From a virus, in IMG/VR virus record IMGVR_UViG_3300038441_000845, positions 1 to 31,914 of that record: a stretch of 31,914 bases of DNA; one strand, given 5' to 3'. Positions within the stretch are counted from its first letter, which is position 1. The number at the start of each line of letters is the position of its first letter. The notes under the pieces are model-generated. The model was not told where the DNA came from. It did not search any database and saw nothing but the letters and a program-made list of their open reading frames with translations. Of the stretch, positions 19,191-27,540 are shown in pieces. The translations under genes were made by a program, and so were the position numbers.

Positions 19191-21812
19191 ATGCTTGCAA
19201 CAGCTTTGGCGGGAATGACCGCCGTAAATCAATGGTTCGTGTGGCGCCTGTCACCGGACCCTAAAAAGCCGGGGAAATACCAAAAGGTGCCGGTGCACCC
19301 TGATGGTCGAATTGAGTTTGATGAACAAGGAAAGCTCAAGGGTATTGACGCCCAAAAGCCGTACGCGTGGACATCATACGAGGTGGCCACGGCTCAACTT
19401 GCTGTGCATATGGGGAGGCTTGACGGTTATGTCTACACGCTCGGTTTTATGGTTACTGCTGGTTGTGGCTACTGGTTCCTTGATGTTGACAGTTGTGTTG
19501 ACTCTGCTGGTGCTCTTTCACCCTGGGCAGCCTGGTTCTACCAAAACCTGCCCGGGGCGTTTTTTGAGTACAGCTCATCCGGCAAGGGCATTCACCTCAT
19601 CGGCCGTGGTTGCCCTGCAGCCGGTCACCGCACCCGACCAACGCAAGAATGGGTAGCCGCCAACCCTGGCGTTGACCTTGAGTTCTATACAGGCGGTCGG
19701 GGTATCGCGTTCGGGTTGAATGGGCAGGCTTGGGGGTCTGCTGATACACACCTATTGGGTCAAACCGAGTACATCGTTGAGCACATCTTTAAGCGTGAGC
19801 AGGGTGTTGCGCTGGCGGTGGGTGACGGACCTCGTGCGGATTGGCGCGGACCTGAGAGCGATGACGAACTGATCAGGCGCGCTCTGCAGTCGCGCAGTGC
19901 CGGTGCCATGTTTGGCGGAAAGGCAACGTTTGCTGACCTGTGGACCTGCAACCTACCGGTGCTGGCTGAGCACTACCCTGACCCCGGCCGCTCAGATGAC
20001 TTGCCGTACGATGGCACCGGGGTTGATTTCGCCCTGGCGTCCCACCTGGCGTTCTGGACGGGCTGCGATGCCGAGCGCATGACGCGGCTTATGTGGCGCT
20101 CAGGGTTGGTGCGCGATAAGTGGACGTCGCACCACACGTACCTATCTGAGCTGACAGTGCTCAACGCCTGCCGCCAGACCCGCAACGTCTGCCAGGACAA
20201 GGAGACAGTAGCCAAGCTTGATGCCTCGGTAACCCTTGAGGCTGGCATGAGCAGGCAGCAATACTTTGACTTGATAATGGCGTGCAACGATGACGCCGAG
20301 CTGCGCAACGATGTGCTGCCGCAGATATCAGGTGACCGTGCGATTGCCGCGCTTGACCGGGATTGGCTGGCCGCTGCAGTAAAGAAGCGCATGAGTGAAT
20401 GGGGGTTCCCGGTTGGCATCAACGACTGCAAGGCTATGGTGCGCCTGCAGGCGGTTGAGGATGAGGACGGCGGGGTTATTCCTGAGTGGGCCAACCGCCA
20501 CGTGTACGTCAAAGCTAACGACTGCTTCTTTAATCTGATGAGCGCCGAAATGATGACGCGCACGTCGTTCAATGCGGACTTTGAGCGCATGATGCCTCAG
20601 AAGCCCAACGGCGACCGTGAGGATGCAGCCAAGTGGTGCTTGCAGCGCTGGAACATGAGCACCGTGGCCAACTACATGTACCTGCCTGGACGTGACCCAA
20701 TTTTCAATCATGAGGGTCGCTGGTACGCAAACCTGTACAGCCCGAGCAGCGTGCCCGAAATCGCCCTTGGTTACACACAGGGTGGGGTTGATGCCATCCA
20801 AGCGTTCTTGCGCCACCTGCAGGCGCTGTGCGGCAACCGGACCGAGGTTTATCTAAACCTGCTTGACTGGATGGCCTGGTGTGCGCAGAACCCTGGCAAG
20901 AAGTGCCGCTATGCACCAATCATCAAGGGTATGCCCGGTGATGGTAAGTCGATGATCATCAATATCATGCAGGCCGTGATGGGCTTTGCGAACGCCACCA
21001 GTGTTGGCGCCAAACTCGTGTGCTCAGATTTCGGTGACTGGCAAGAGGGTTCGTGTGTCACCGCGTTTGAGGAACTGATGATTACCGGTGCCAAGCGCTA
21101 TGCCGTGGCCAACGCCATCAAGGAGCCCATCACCAACAACACGCTCAAGATTAACCGCAAGGGTCAGCCGGCCGGTGCGTCAATCATTAACGTCACTAAC
21201 TACATCGCCTTCACAAACTTTGTGGACGCGGTGCCGCTTGAAGACAATGACCGCCGTTGGTGGGTGATCTTTTCCCCGTTCGATAGCCTGCACAGCCTGG
21301 CAGCAGCGCTGAGCCTTACAGAAGACGGCTTGACCAAACACTACGATTTCATCTTTGACAGTCTGCAGGGTGCGCAGCGTGGCGAGTGGCGCAAGTTCTT
21401 CCTTGAGTATCAGGTGAGCGAGAATTTCAAACCGAACGCCAAAGCACCACACACCAGTGAGAAGGCTGAAATGCAAGCGGGCGGGGAAGACGCTCACGAG
21501 GCCGTGGCGCGTCAATGTATCGAAAGTGGGGCCATCGGTGTAGGCCAGTTCGTTTTAAGCTCCAGCGCGCTAGCAGCGGCTATGAGGACCATATGCGTGC
21601 AGGATGGGATGGACATCCCAAAAACTTCTGCAGTTAGCCACATGCTCACCCGTCTCGGGTTCTCGCCAAAGGGTGTGATCAAGTGGGACGGCAAAGCGCA
21701 CCGTGTGTGGTGGAAGCGTGGCAAGGTGGCGAACGATGACAACGAGACTCTGCGGTCCTTGCTTGAACTCACGAAAATTCAGCACATGGCGCAGCTCACA
21801 GCAACTGGTTAA
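19191..21812 (+). CDS. Primase/polymerase-SF3 helicase replication protein
   Basis: The start is the second ATG of ATGACAATG; AAGG (19178-19181) is 9 bases away. The 873-residue protein has an N-terminal primase-polymerase (AEP-type) domain: LDVDSC with D98 and D100, SSSGKGIHLIG with H135, and an acidic/strand motif DLEFYTGGRGIAFG. The middle is a linker of helical domains. The C-terminal helicase domain carries KGMPGDGKS (Walker A, K586), AFEELM (Walker B near 626-629) and the sensor NYIAFTN, as in SF3/D5-type helicases. This matches the primase-helicase style seen in NrS-1-like and P4-like replication proteins, which recognise repeats at their own origin and open it. The iteron array follows directly. 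Confidence 0.9.
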   Translation: MLATALAGMTAVNQWFVWRLSPDPKKPGKYQKVPVHPDGRIEFDEQGKLKGIDAQKPYAWTSYEVATAQLAVHMGRLDGYVYTLGFMVTAGCGYWFLDVDSCVDSAGALSPWAAWFYQNLPGAFFEYSSSGKGIHLIGRGCPAAGHRTRPTQEWVAANPGVDLEFYTGGRGIAFGLNGQAWGSADTHLLGQTEYIVEHIFKREQGVALAVGDGPRADWRGPESDDELIRRALQSRSAGAMFGGKATFADLWTCNLPVLAEHYPDPGRSDDLPYDGTGVDFALASHLAFWTGCDAERMTRLMWRSGLVRDKWTSHHTYLSELTVLNACRQTRNVCQDKETVAKLDASVTLEAGMSRQQYFDLIMACNDDAELRNDVLPQISGDRAIAALDRDWLAAAVKKRMSEWGFPVGINDCKAMVRLQAVEDEDGGVIPEWANRHVYVKANDCFFNLMSAEMMTRTSFNADFERMMPQKPNGDREDAAKWCLQRWNMSTVANYMYLPGRDPIFNHEGRWYANLYSPSSVPEIALGYTQGGVDAIQAFLRHLQALCGNRTEVYLNLLDWMAWCAQNPGKKCRYAPIIKGMPGDGKSMIINIMQAVMGFANATSVGAKLVCSDFGDWQEGSCVTAFEELMITGAKRYAVANAIKEPITNNTLKINRKGQPAGASIINVTNYIAFTNFVDAVPLEDNDRRWWVIFSPFDSLHSLAAALSLTEDGLTKHYDFIFDSLQGAQRGEWRKFFLEYQVSENFKPNAKAPHTSEKAEMQAGGEDAHEAVARQCIESGAIGVGQFVLSSSALAAAMRTICVQDGMDIPKTSAVSHMLTRLGFSPKGVIKWDGKAHRVWWKRGKVANDDNETLRSLLELTKIQHMAQLTATG

Positions 21813-22126
21813 AATTTGATCAGGTTACGAGGTTACAAGGCTGTTTGAGCTTGTAACCTCACTTGTAACCCTCTGAGAGCCCCGGTTTTACTGGATTTCT
21901 ATCTCTAAAGGTTACAAGTTACAAGATAATTAAAAATCTAGCTGTATGTGAGTTGATAGGTATGTGTATAGGTGGTCATCATGAGTCATGTCGTATGTTC
22001 CGTTTTTATGTGTATTTAAATTTTTTCCACTTGTAACCCGTAACCTTTTCTCTGCAGGCCACGGTTTATAAGGGCTGTAGAGGTTACGAGCTTGTAACCC
22101 TAACTTGTAACCTTTTGGGTGAATTT
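21813..22126. repeat. Iteron array in AT-rich noncoding DNA: candidate replication origin
   Basis: About ten copies of GGTTAC(A/G)AG or its complement CTTGTAACC lie in 290 bases. Plus orientation: 21823, 21831, 21910, 22082, and AGTTACAAG at 21917. Reverse orientation: 21850, 21862, 22030, 22091, 22104, and a partial copy near 22038. Several are in pairs, and GGTTACGAG-CTTGTAACC (22082-22099) abut as a palindrome. Between the two groups lies an AT-rich stretch (about 21926-22028), with runs such as TTTAAATTTTTT. Iterons flanking an AT-rich unwinding region, directly after a primase-helicase gene, is the layout of plasmid and P4-type origins. Other readings are repressor operators or a centromere-like site. 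Confidence 0.8.
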
Positions 22127-22885
22127 ATGAAAAAGAAGAATTTGAGCAAGCTAGAGGCTCTCTTTGTCAAAAAACTCGTTGAGTGTGGCAAACCTGCTGA
22201 TGCGTACCGCGCAGCTTTCAGTTGTGCAGGGCTCTCAGATTTACAGATTTCGTCACGTGCTGGGACTGTGAAGGCTCGCAAGCACGTAAAAGCTGCGCTT
22301 GACGCTGCGAAAAAAACTGTTGAGAAAGAATTGAAATTTGGAATTCAAGACATCGTTGAGATTTGGACGGACATTGCTACCGCTGATCCTAACGAGTTGA
22401 TGAGCAATTTGCGGCGGTGCTGCCGCCACTGCTACGGCCGTGGTCACCATTACCAGTGGAAGGACGAGAACGAATTTGCCTATGCGCTCGGCCAGGCTCT
22501 CAAGGCCAAGGGTAAGCAGACCATCCCGAGCGATGAGGGCGGCTATGGGTTCAACTTCACGTTTCGGCCGCACCCTGAGTGCACCGAGTGCAAAGGTGAG
22601 GGCCACCTTGATACGTTCTTTGCTGACACCCGGAAATTGAGCAGGGCAGGGCGCCGGCTGTACGCTGGTGTCAAGCAGACCGCTCAGGGCATGCAGGTTA
22701 TGACGCGCGACCAAGATGCAGCGCTTGCCAACCTGGCCAAGTTCTTTGGAATGATGCCTGACAAATTGCAGGTTGCAGGGGCTGACGGTGGACCGTTATT
22801 AAGTGCTACTATGCCACTGCCCACCGACCCGGTGGAAGCTGCGAACCTTTACGCGCAGTTCATTAAAAGCAACGCAAGGGGATGA
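22127..22885 (+). CDS. terS: Terminase small subunit with zinc-finger insertion
   Basis: ATG 22127 has GGGTGA six bases upstream; the in-frame TTG at 22115 is less likely. The 252-residue product begins with the terminase_2-type HTH region: LSKLEALFVKKLVECGKPAD, AYRAAFSCAG and a helix to about residue 60. Then comes KFGIQDIVEIWTDIATADP. An inserted region has CRHCYGRGH and CTECKGEGH, two CX2CXGXG motifs of the DnaJ zinc-finger type, with QWKDENEFAYALGQALKAKG between them. The C-terminus ends with the helix VEAANLYAQFIKSNA. The protein would recognise the packaging site and hand DNA to TerL. It directly follows the iteron array, so the repeats could alternatively be its packaging (pac) site. 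Confidence 0.85.
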   Translation: MKKKNLSKLEALFVKKLVECGKPADAYRAAFSCAGLSDLQISSRAGTVKARKHVKAALDAAKKTVEKELKFGIQDIVEIWTDIATADPNELMSNLRRCCRHCYGRGHHYQWKDENEFAYALGQALKAKGKQTIPSDEGGYGFNFTFRPHPECTECKGEGHLDTFFADTRKLSRAGRRLYAGVKQTAQGMQVMTRDQDAALANLAKFFGMMPDKLQVAGADGGPLLSATMPLPTDPVEAANLYAQFIKSNARG

Positions 22886-22887
22886 CA

Positions 22888-23355
22888 ATGCAAAAGTACA
22901 CAGTGAACGAGAACCCGCACTGCCCCGAAGGCACAAGCGACGAAATATCGCAATACCTGCCAGCGGGAACCGTGCTCTATGCGGCTGCGGGCGTTGATGC
23001 TGAGATTGAATCGCTCAAGTTGATGAGCGTGGCAAACGTTCTGTTGGATGCAACGTTGGGTGATGACAGCTTTCAGAGCGCGCAAGCAAAATCTGTCGAT
23101 GAGGTAAACGATAGGCTGAGGGGGTTAGAGGATCTGGTGGCAACATTGGAGGGTGAGCTTGCTGAGGCTAACGCGCAGCTAACAGAGCGCAACCGCGAGT
23201 TTGGCAAAGTGTCGTCTGAGGCTATCACCCTGCGCGATGTGCTGGCCTTGTTGGCGCCTGACCTCAAAGCAATGGCAATCCTGTACGCGCAGAAGGGCGA
23301 CCACCAACGCAGCCAGGCGCTCAACAACATTTGCAAATCTGTTGGGGTGGTGTGA
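22888..23355 (+). CDS. Coiled-coil hypothetical protein (155 aa)
   Basis: ATG 22888 is chosen because AAGGGG (22876-22881) is 6 bases upstream; the first ATG of the ATGACAATG (22882) would leave no gap. Residues 1-45 are a small folded start (CPEGTSDEISQYLPAGTVLY), and residues 70-110 form a long coiled coil (LRGLEDLVATLEGELAEANA). The end (AILYAQKGDHQRSQALNNIC) is helical. No family is recognised. It lies between the two terminase genes and is coupled on both sides (ATGA with terS, TGATG with the next gene). Confidence 0.64.
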   Translation: MQKYTVNENPHCPEGTSDEISQYLPAGTVLYAAAGVDAEIESLKLMSVANVLLDATLGDDSFQSAQAKSVDEVNDRLRGLEDLVATLEGELAEANAQLTERNREFGKVSSEAITLRDVLALLAPDLKAMAILYAQKGDHQRSQALNNICKSVGVV

Positions 23356-23585
23356 TGGCTCGACAACTGGACCACCTCAACTATGAGGATGACGGTTTTA
23401 AAACGCTGCAAGACGCTATTGAATTCTGCAAAGGCCGCTCGGGCATCACACGCGCATGGATTGGTAAGCGTGAGCGGTTCCACGTGTTTGTTGCGGCCAT
23501 TGAACACCATCGGCGTTTTTACCATGTCGTTGCTGATTATGTGATGCACCCGACAATCACGTATCGAGAAGAGGCCGACCAATGA
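23355..23585 (+). CDS. Small hypothetical protein (76 aa)
   Basis: ATG 23355 overlaps the preceding stop (TGATG). The 76-residue product has alternating helix and strand (DGFKTLQDAIEFCKGRSGIT) and a segment RFHVFVAAIEHHRRFYHVVA of beta character. It is basic and His-rich. No family is recognised. It ends in an ATGA overlap (23582-23585) with the next gene. Confidence 0.6.
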   Translation: MARQLDHLNYEDDGFKTLQDAIEFCKGRSGITRAWIGKRERFHVFVAAIEHHRRFYHVVADYVMHPTITYREEADQ

Positions 23586-23857
23586 ACAACGATGAGCGCA
23601 AAGACGTTGAGTATCTGAAAGAGCTGTTGGCGTCTGTCAAGGTTCCAACCCTGTGCGGTTCTTGCGGTGCGAACCTTGACTATCACCAATGCTTTTGTGC
23701 TGGTAAGCAGCAACCACTGCACCGTGACAATGACGGCCTTGATGCGTACCGTGAGCCCGTGGCCATCGCTCACGTTTGCGAGCTTGGTGAGAACTGCCGG
23801 TGCGTTAAGGGTGATGAGCCTGGTTGCTGGAACTGGATAGAGAAGGTGGAGTTATGA
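23582..23857 (+). CDS. Small Cys-rich protein (91 aa)
   Basis: ATG 23582 shares ATGA with the preceding stop. The 91-residue product has eight Cys: LCGSCGAN, then QCFC and AHVCELGENCRCVKG, and a final C in EPGCWNW. A zinc-binding knuckle is likely. The start is acidic and helical (DERKDVEYLKELLASV). No family is recognised. Its stop overlaps the next start by 4 bases (23854-23857). Confidence 0.62.
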   Translation: MNNDERKDVEYLKELLASVKVPTLCGSCGANLDYHQCFCAGKQQPLHRDNDGLDAYREPVAIAHVCELGENCRCVKGDEPGCWNWIEKVEL

Positions 23858-23961
23858 GACGTCTATCATTCAACATCGTTGCTGTTATTCAGCGTGCGCA
23901 TATGCTGATTGTCGTCACGCGAATTCGTGACGTTCCTATCACGCCAGGTGACTTGCGATGA
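23854..23961 (+). CDS. Possible 35-aa hypothetical protein
   Basis: The 36-codon frame starts at ATG 23854 in ATGA with the preceding stop and ends in ATGA with the next gene. The product MRRLSFNIVAVIQRAHMLIV continues VTRIRDVPITPGDLR. The hydrophobic stretch is amphipathic and broken by Arg/His, so a full membrane segment is doubtful. Its existence rests on the perfect overlaps on both sides. No family is recognised. Confidence 0.45.
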   Translation: MRRLSFNIVAVIQRAHMLIVVTRIRDVPITPGDLR

Positions 23962-24080
23962 TAACCATTGCTGCGTATTTGGTTCTTGACATGACTGTTG
24001 CCAATTGGAGCGGTTGGCTATTGGTTCTGCCGGTGCTATTGGACCTGGCGATAATCGGCAGCATTGCTAAGGATCGCTGA
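23958..24080 (+). CDS. Possible 40-aa membrane protein
   Basis: The 41-codon frame starts at ATG 23958 in ATGA with the preceding stop, and its TGA shares a base with the terL ATG (TGATG). The product has the segment ITIAAYLVLDMTVAN and then WLLVLPVLLDLAIIGSI, one or two membrane passes, ending KDR. Tight overlap with terL suggests translational coupling. No family is recognised. Confidence 0.5.
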   Translation: MITIAAYLVLDMTVANWSGWLLVLPVLLDLAIIGSIAKDR

Positions 24081-25669
24081 TGGATTGGAAGCAGCCCGAT
24101 TACCGGGGCATCCTGCAAGAGCGGCTAGACAACCTGGCCGCTATTCGCAAGAAGCCTGAAATCATCCCCGCGCTAAAGCTGCACTATCGCGAGAACCCTG
24201 CCGACTTTATCAGTGATTGGGGCATTACTTATGACCCCCGGTTGATTGAGCGCGGGCTTTCGCCGGTCGTGCCAATGATCCTATTCCCAAAGCAGCTTGA
24301 TTTTATTGAGTGGGTGCTTGAGCGCTGGCGAGCCGGTGAGTCTGGCGTTGCACCCAAGTCGCGGGACATGGGTTTATCGGTGGTCTGTCAGCAGCTCGGT
24401 GCAACGCTGTGCTTGATGCGCAACAACATGAGCATCGGCTACGGCTCACGCAAGGAGGACTTGGTAGACAAGGTGGGCGACCCGTCAACCCTCTTCTATA
24501 AAGGGCGGATGTTTATCGACCACTTGCCCGAGGAATTCCGGGGCGGTTTCAAGTCGACCAACAAGGACCACTCAAGCCACCTGAAAATCTACATTCCCGA
24601 AACGCAGAGCATCATGATTGGTGAGGCTGGTGACAACATCGGTCGGGGTGGTCGTACCGCCCTGTTCTTTGACGATGAATCAGCCTTTCAGCCGCGCCCG
24701 CAACTCATTGACGCTGCATTGTCAGCAACGACCAACTGCCGAATATCTGTCAGCTCTGTGAACGGCCGCGACAACCCGTTTGCTGACAAGGTGCACAACT
24801 GGCCTGAGCGCCGGGTGTTTCGCTTCCACTGGCGAGACGACCCGCGCAAGGATGACGAGTGGTACGCCAAGAAGTGTGAGGACTTGGACAACCCAATCAT
24901 CATTGCGCAAGAAATTGACCTCAACTTCACAGCGTCCAAGTCGGGGATTCTCATCCCTAGCGAGTGGGTGCAGGCTGCAGTCAATGCGCACATCAAGCTT
25001 GGCATCAAGCCAACCGGTGAGCGACGTGGTGCGCTTGACGTTGCTGACGAGGGTATTGACCTCAACGCCTTTGGCTGGCGACACGGCGTGGTCATGCAGG
25101 GCATTGAAGCCTGGTCGGGCGTTGGGTCTGACACGTTTGCCACGGCTGCGCGCGCCTTTAACCTTGCCGACGCTAACCATTTAAACGATTGGGACTTTGA
25201 CAGTGACGGCTTGGGTGCTGGCATTCGCGGTGACGCCAGGGTACTCAACGAGAAGCGCGCCAAGAACAAGCAGAAGGTGAGTCCTTTCCGGGGCTCGGGT
25301 GCGGTCATTGACGCAGAGAAAGAAATCATCAAGGGTGAGCATGGTGTGAAGGGTCGCACCAACGAGGATTTCTTTGCGAACCGTAAAGCGCAAGAATGGT
25401 GGCGCCTGATGACTCGCTTCAAGCTCACCTATCGCGCCGTTGTCCAGGGGCTGCCGTACGACCCTGACGAAATTATCAGCCTTGATAAAGACGCGATGGA
25501 AAAGAAAGCGTTTGATAAGTTGTGCCAGGAACTCAGCCAACCAACATGGATGCAGAACGGTAGTGGTAAGATCCTGATTGACAAGGCGCCGCAGGGCTCA
25601 CGCTCGCCAAACTATGCTGACGCCTGCATGATTCTATATTCCAAGCGGGCACGCCGCTCAGGCTTCTAA
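24080..25669 (+). CDS. terL: Terminase large subunit
   Basis: This 529-residue packaging motor has an N-terminal ATPase and C-terminal nuclease. The Walker A loop is the atypical form APKSRDMGLSVV (Lys early, then R-x-MG-x-S), seen in several terminase groups, followed by QLGATLCLMRNNMSIGYGSR. Walker B is TALFFDDESAF with D-E, and SSVNGRDNPF follows. The nuclease domain begins ALDVADEGIDLNAFGW with the first acidic residues, then FDSDGLGAGIR, and ends RSPNYADACMILY. It translocates DNA into the procapsid and cuts it. It starts right after the tiny membrane gene and is followed by the portal gene 11 bases later. Confidence 0.93.
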   Translation: MDWKQPDYRGILQERLDNLAAIRKKPEIIPALKLHYRENPADFISDWGITYDPRLIERGLSPVVPMILFPKQLDFIEWVLERWRAGESGVAPKSRDMGLSVVCQQLGATLCLMRNNMSIGYGSRKEDLVDKVGDPSTLFYKGRMFIDHLPEEFRGGFKSTNKDHSSHLKIYIPETQSIMIGEAGDNIGRGGRTALFFDDESAFQPRPQLIDAALSATTNCRISVSSVNGRDNPFADKVHNWPERRVFRFHWRDDPRKDDEWYAKKCEDLDNPIIIAQEIDLNFTASKSGILIPSEWVQAAVNAHIKLGIKPTGERRGALDVADEGIDLNAFGWRHGVVMQGIEAWSGVGSDTFATAARAFNLADANHLNDWDFDSDGLGAGIRGDARVLNEKRAKNKQKVSPFRGSGAVIDAEKEIIKGEHGVKGRTNEDFFANRKAQEWWRLMTRFKLTYRAVVQGLPYDPDEIISLDKDAMEKKAFDKLCQELSQPTWMQNGSGKILIDKAPQGSRSPNYADACMILYSKRARRSGF

Positions 25670-25680
25670 GAGGGTTCACC

Positions 25681-27540
25681 ATGTTCAAACGTTTGTGGCG
25701 CTGGTTACTTGGTCCAACCGCCGACCCTATCCCCGCTGATGAGCCCGATGAGCCGGCACCACGCCGCTCTAAGATGTTCACGACTGACGCACTGCCAGCC
25801 GGCGAGCCGACCAAGAGCGTTGGTGAATACCTGGGCTCACTGTTCGCGGTGGCTCCAAAGCCTGTGAAGACCGGCACCGTGGATAACGGCATTGACTCCG
25901 CTGAGGGTCAAGGAACGGGGTTCATCAAAAGCGGCTATGGGGTTGGCAGTGACGGCGCGGGCGGGATGCCTGCTGCTATTACTGACTGGTTCTTGAGCCA
26001 AACGTTTATCGGTCACCAACTTGCGGGCCTGGTTGCGCAACACTGGCTGATTGATAAGTGCTGCTTGGTGCCAGCGCGTGATGCTGTTCGCCACGGGTTC
26101 GACATCCATGCCCCTGACGGCGGTGACCTTGACGCACCCGAAGTGCTTAACCTGATCAAGCGTCTAGACAAGCGTTTCAAGTTGCACAAGAACCTTGTTG
26201 AGCTGATCTACAAGGGTAAAATTTTCGGCATTCGCATTGCGTTCTTTCAGGTTGACAGCACTGACCCGCAATACTACGAGCTGCCGTTTAACATCGACTC
26301 GGTGACGCCTGGCAGCTACAAGGGGATTGTGCAGGTCGACCCATATTGGTGTATCCCCGAGCTGGACACGCAGGGGAGCGGTGACCCATCGAGCATGCAT
26401 TTTTATGAGCCCAAATATTGGGTGATTAATGGCAAGCGCTATCACCGTTCACACTTGGTGATTTACCGGGAAGGGGACGTTATCGACATCCTCAAACCTG
26501 CGTACCTGTACGGTGGTATCCCGGTTCCGCAAAAGCTGCTTGAGCGGGTCTACGCTGCAGAGCGCACCGCCAACGAGGCGCCACAACTCGCCTTGACCAA
26601 GCGTACGATGATCCTGCAAACCGAGCTTGAAGAGGGTATCGCCCTCGGTCCCAAGTACGGCGCGCGCCTGGCCGAAGTGTCGGAACTGCAGAGCAACTAT
26701 GCGGTGACCATTGGCGACACAGAGGACAAGTACACCCAGTTTGACACGACCCTGGCAGACCTTGACGTTGTGATCATGTCGCAGTTCCAGTTGGTCGCGG
26801 CCACTGCCAACGTGCCAGGCACCAAGCTGTTGATGACCGCACCAAAGGGTTTCAACGCAACCGGTGAATACGATGAGGCGAGCTACCACGAGGAACTTGA
26901 GTCAATCCAGTCAGGCGCCCCAACTGAGCTTGCTGAGCGTCATCATCAGCTCTTGATGTACAGCGTGGTACTTCCGGCCATGCGCAAGCGTGACGTTGAG
27001 TGGCAGCCGCTGGAAACGGTGATCAGTTGGGCGCCGCTGGACTCCCCGACCGCCAAAGAGTACGCAGAAATCAATCTTCTCAAAGCACAGACAGGCCAAG
27101 CCCTGGTTACGTCTGGCGCCCTGGACGGCTACGACGAACGCGACCGCGTGCGGGCTGACAAGGATAGCGGTTACACCGGGATCGCTGAGGCGCTGCGTCC
27201 TGATGAGGATGCAGACGGCGAACCTGACGCACCCAAGGTTGGCGCCCCGGTGGCACCAGCACAGCCAGGCTTTGACGCTGCTGAGGATGAACCGCAGCTA
27301 ATCACCAACCAACTGCGCCTTGACCCTGCGATTGTCGAGGGCAAGCGGGGTACTCAGGATTACGACGTACAGGTGAGCCCGGTGATTATGGATGTTGTGA
27401 CCGGCAAGAAATACCGCGTGGTCATCGACGGCCACCACTCGCTTGAGGCTGCGCGTCTGGACGGTGTGCCACCTCAGTTGATTGAGGGCGGTTATGGTGA
27501 GTCGGATTATTTTGACGCTGACAGCGGGTCGCCCCTGTGA
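25681..27540 (+). CDS. Portal protein (DUF1073 type) with C-terminal ParB-like segment
   Basis: ATG 25681 follows AGAGGG. The 619-residue product starts with a basic/aromatic tail (MFKRLWRWLLG). The core resembles the DUF1073 portal group: GFIKSGYGVGSDGAGGMPAA, then WLIDKCCLVPARDAVRHG, LVELIYKGKIFGIRIAFF, NATGEYDEASYHEELESI. The ring would connect head and tail and bind the terminase. The last about 80 residues are unusual: DYDVQVSPVIMDVVTGKKYR, then VVIDGHHSLEAA, a D-G-H-H signature of the ParB/sulfiredoxin superfamily. It overlaps the next gene by ATGA (27537-27540). I am sure of the portal, less of the tail domain's role. Confidence 0.88.
   Translation: MFKRLWRWLLGPTADPIPADEPDEPAPRRSKMFTTDALPAGEPTKSVGEYLGSLFAVAPKPVKTGTVDNGIDSAEGQGTGFIKSGYGVGSDGAGGMPAAITDWFLSQTFIGHQLAGLVAQHWLIDKCCLVPARDAVRHGFDIHAPDGGDLDAPEVLNLIKRLDKRFKLHKNLVELIYKGKIFGIRIAFFQVDSTDPQYYELPFNIDSVTPGSYKGIVQVDPYWCIPELDTQGSGDPSSMHFYEPKYWVINGKRYHRSHLVIYREGDVIDILKPAYLYGGIPVPQKLLERVYAAERTANEAPQLALTKRTMILQTELEEGIALGPKYGARLAEVSELQSNYAVTIGDTEDKYTQFDTTLADLDVVIMSQFQLVAATANVPGTKLLMTAPKGFNATGEYDEASYHEELESIQSGAPTELAERHHQLLMYSVVLPAMRKRDVEWQPLETVISWAPLDSPTAKEYAEINLLKAQTGQALVTSGALDGYDERDRVRADKDSGYTGIAEALRPDEDADGEPDAPKVGAPVAPAQPGFDAAEDEPQLITNQLRLDPAIVEGKRGTQDYDVQVSPVIMDVVTGKKYRVVIDGHHSLEAARLDGVPPQLIEGGYGESDYFDADSGSPL

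Noticed and set aside
19055-19264. Frames on both strands reading a membrane-like peptide across the 21-bp hairpin
   Set aside because: The mirrored sequences of both frames come from the inverted repeat; the plus frame starts with GTG inside the promoter and overlaps the primase start in another frame.
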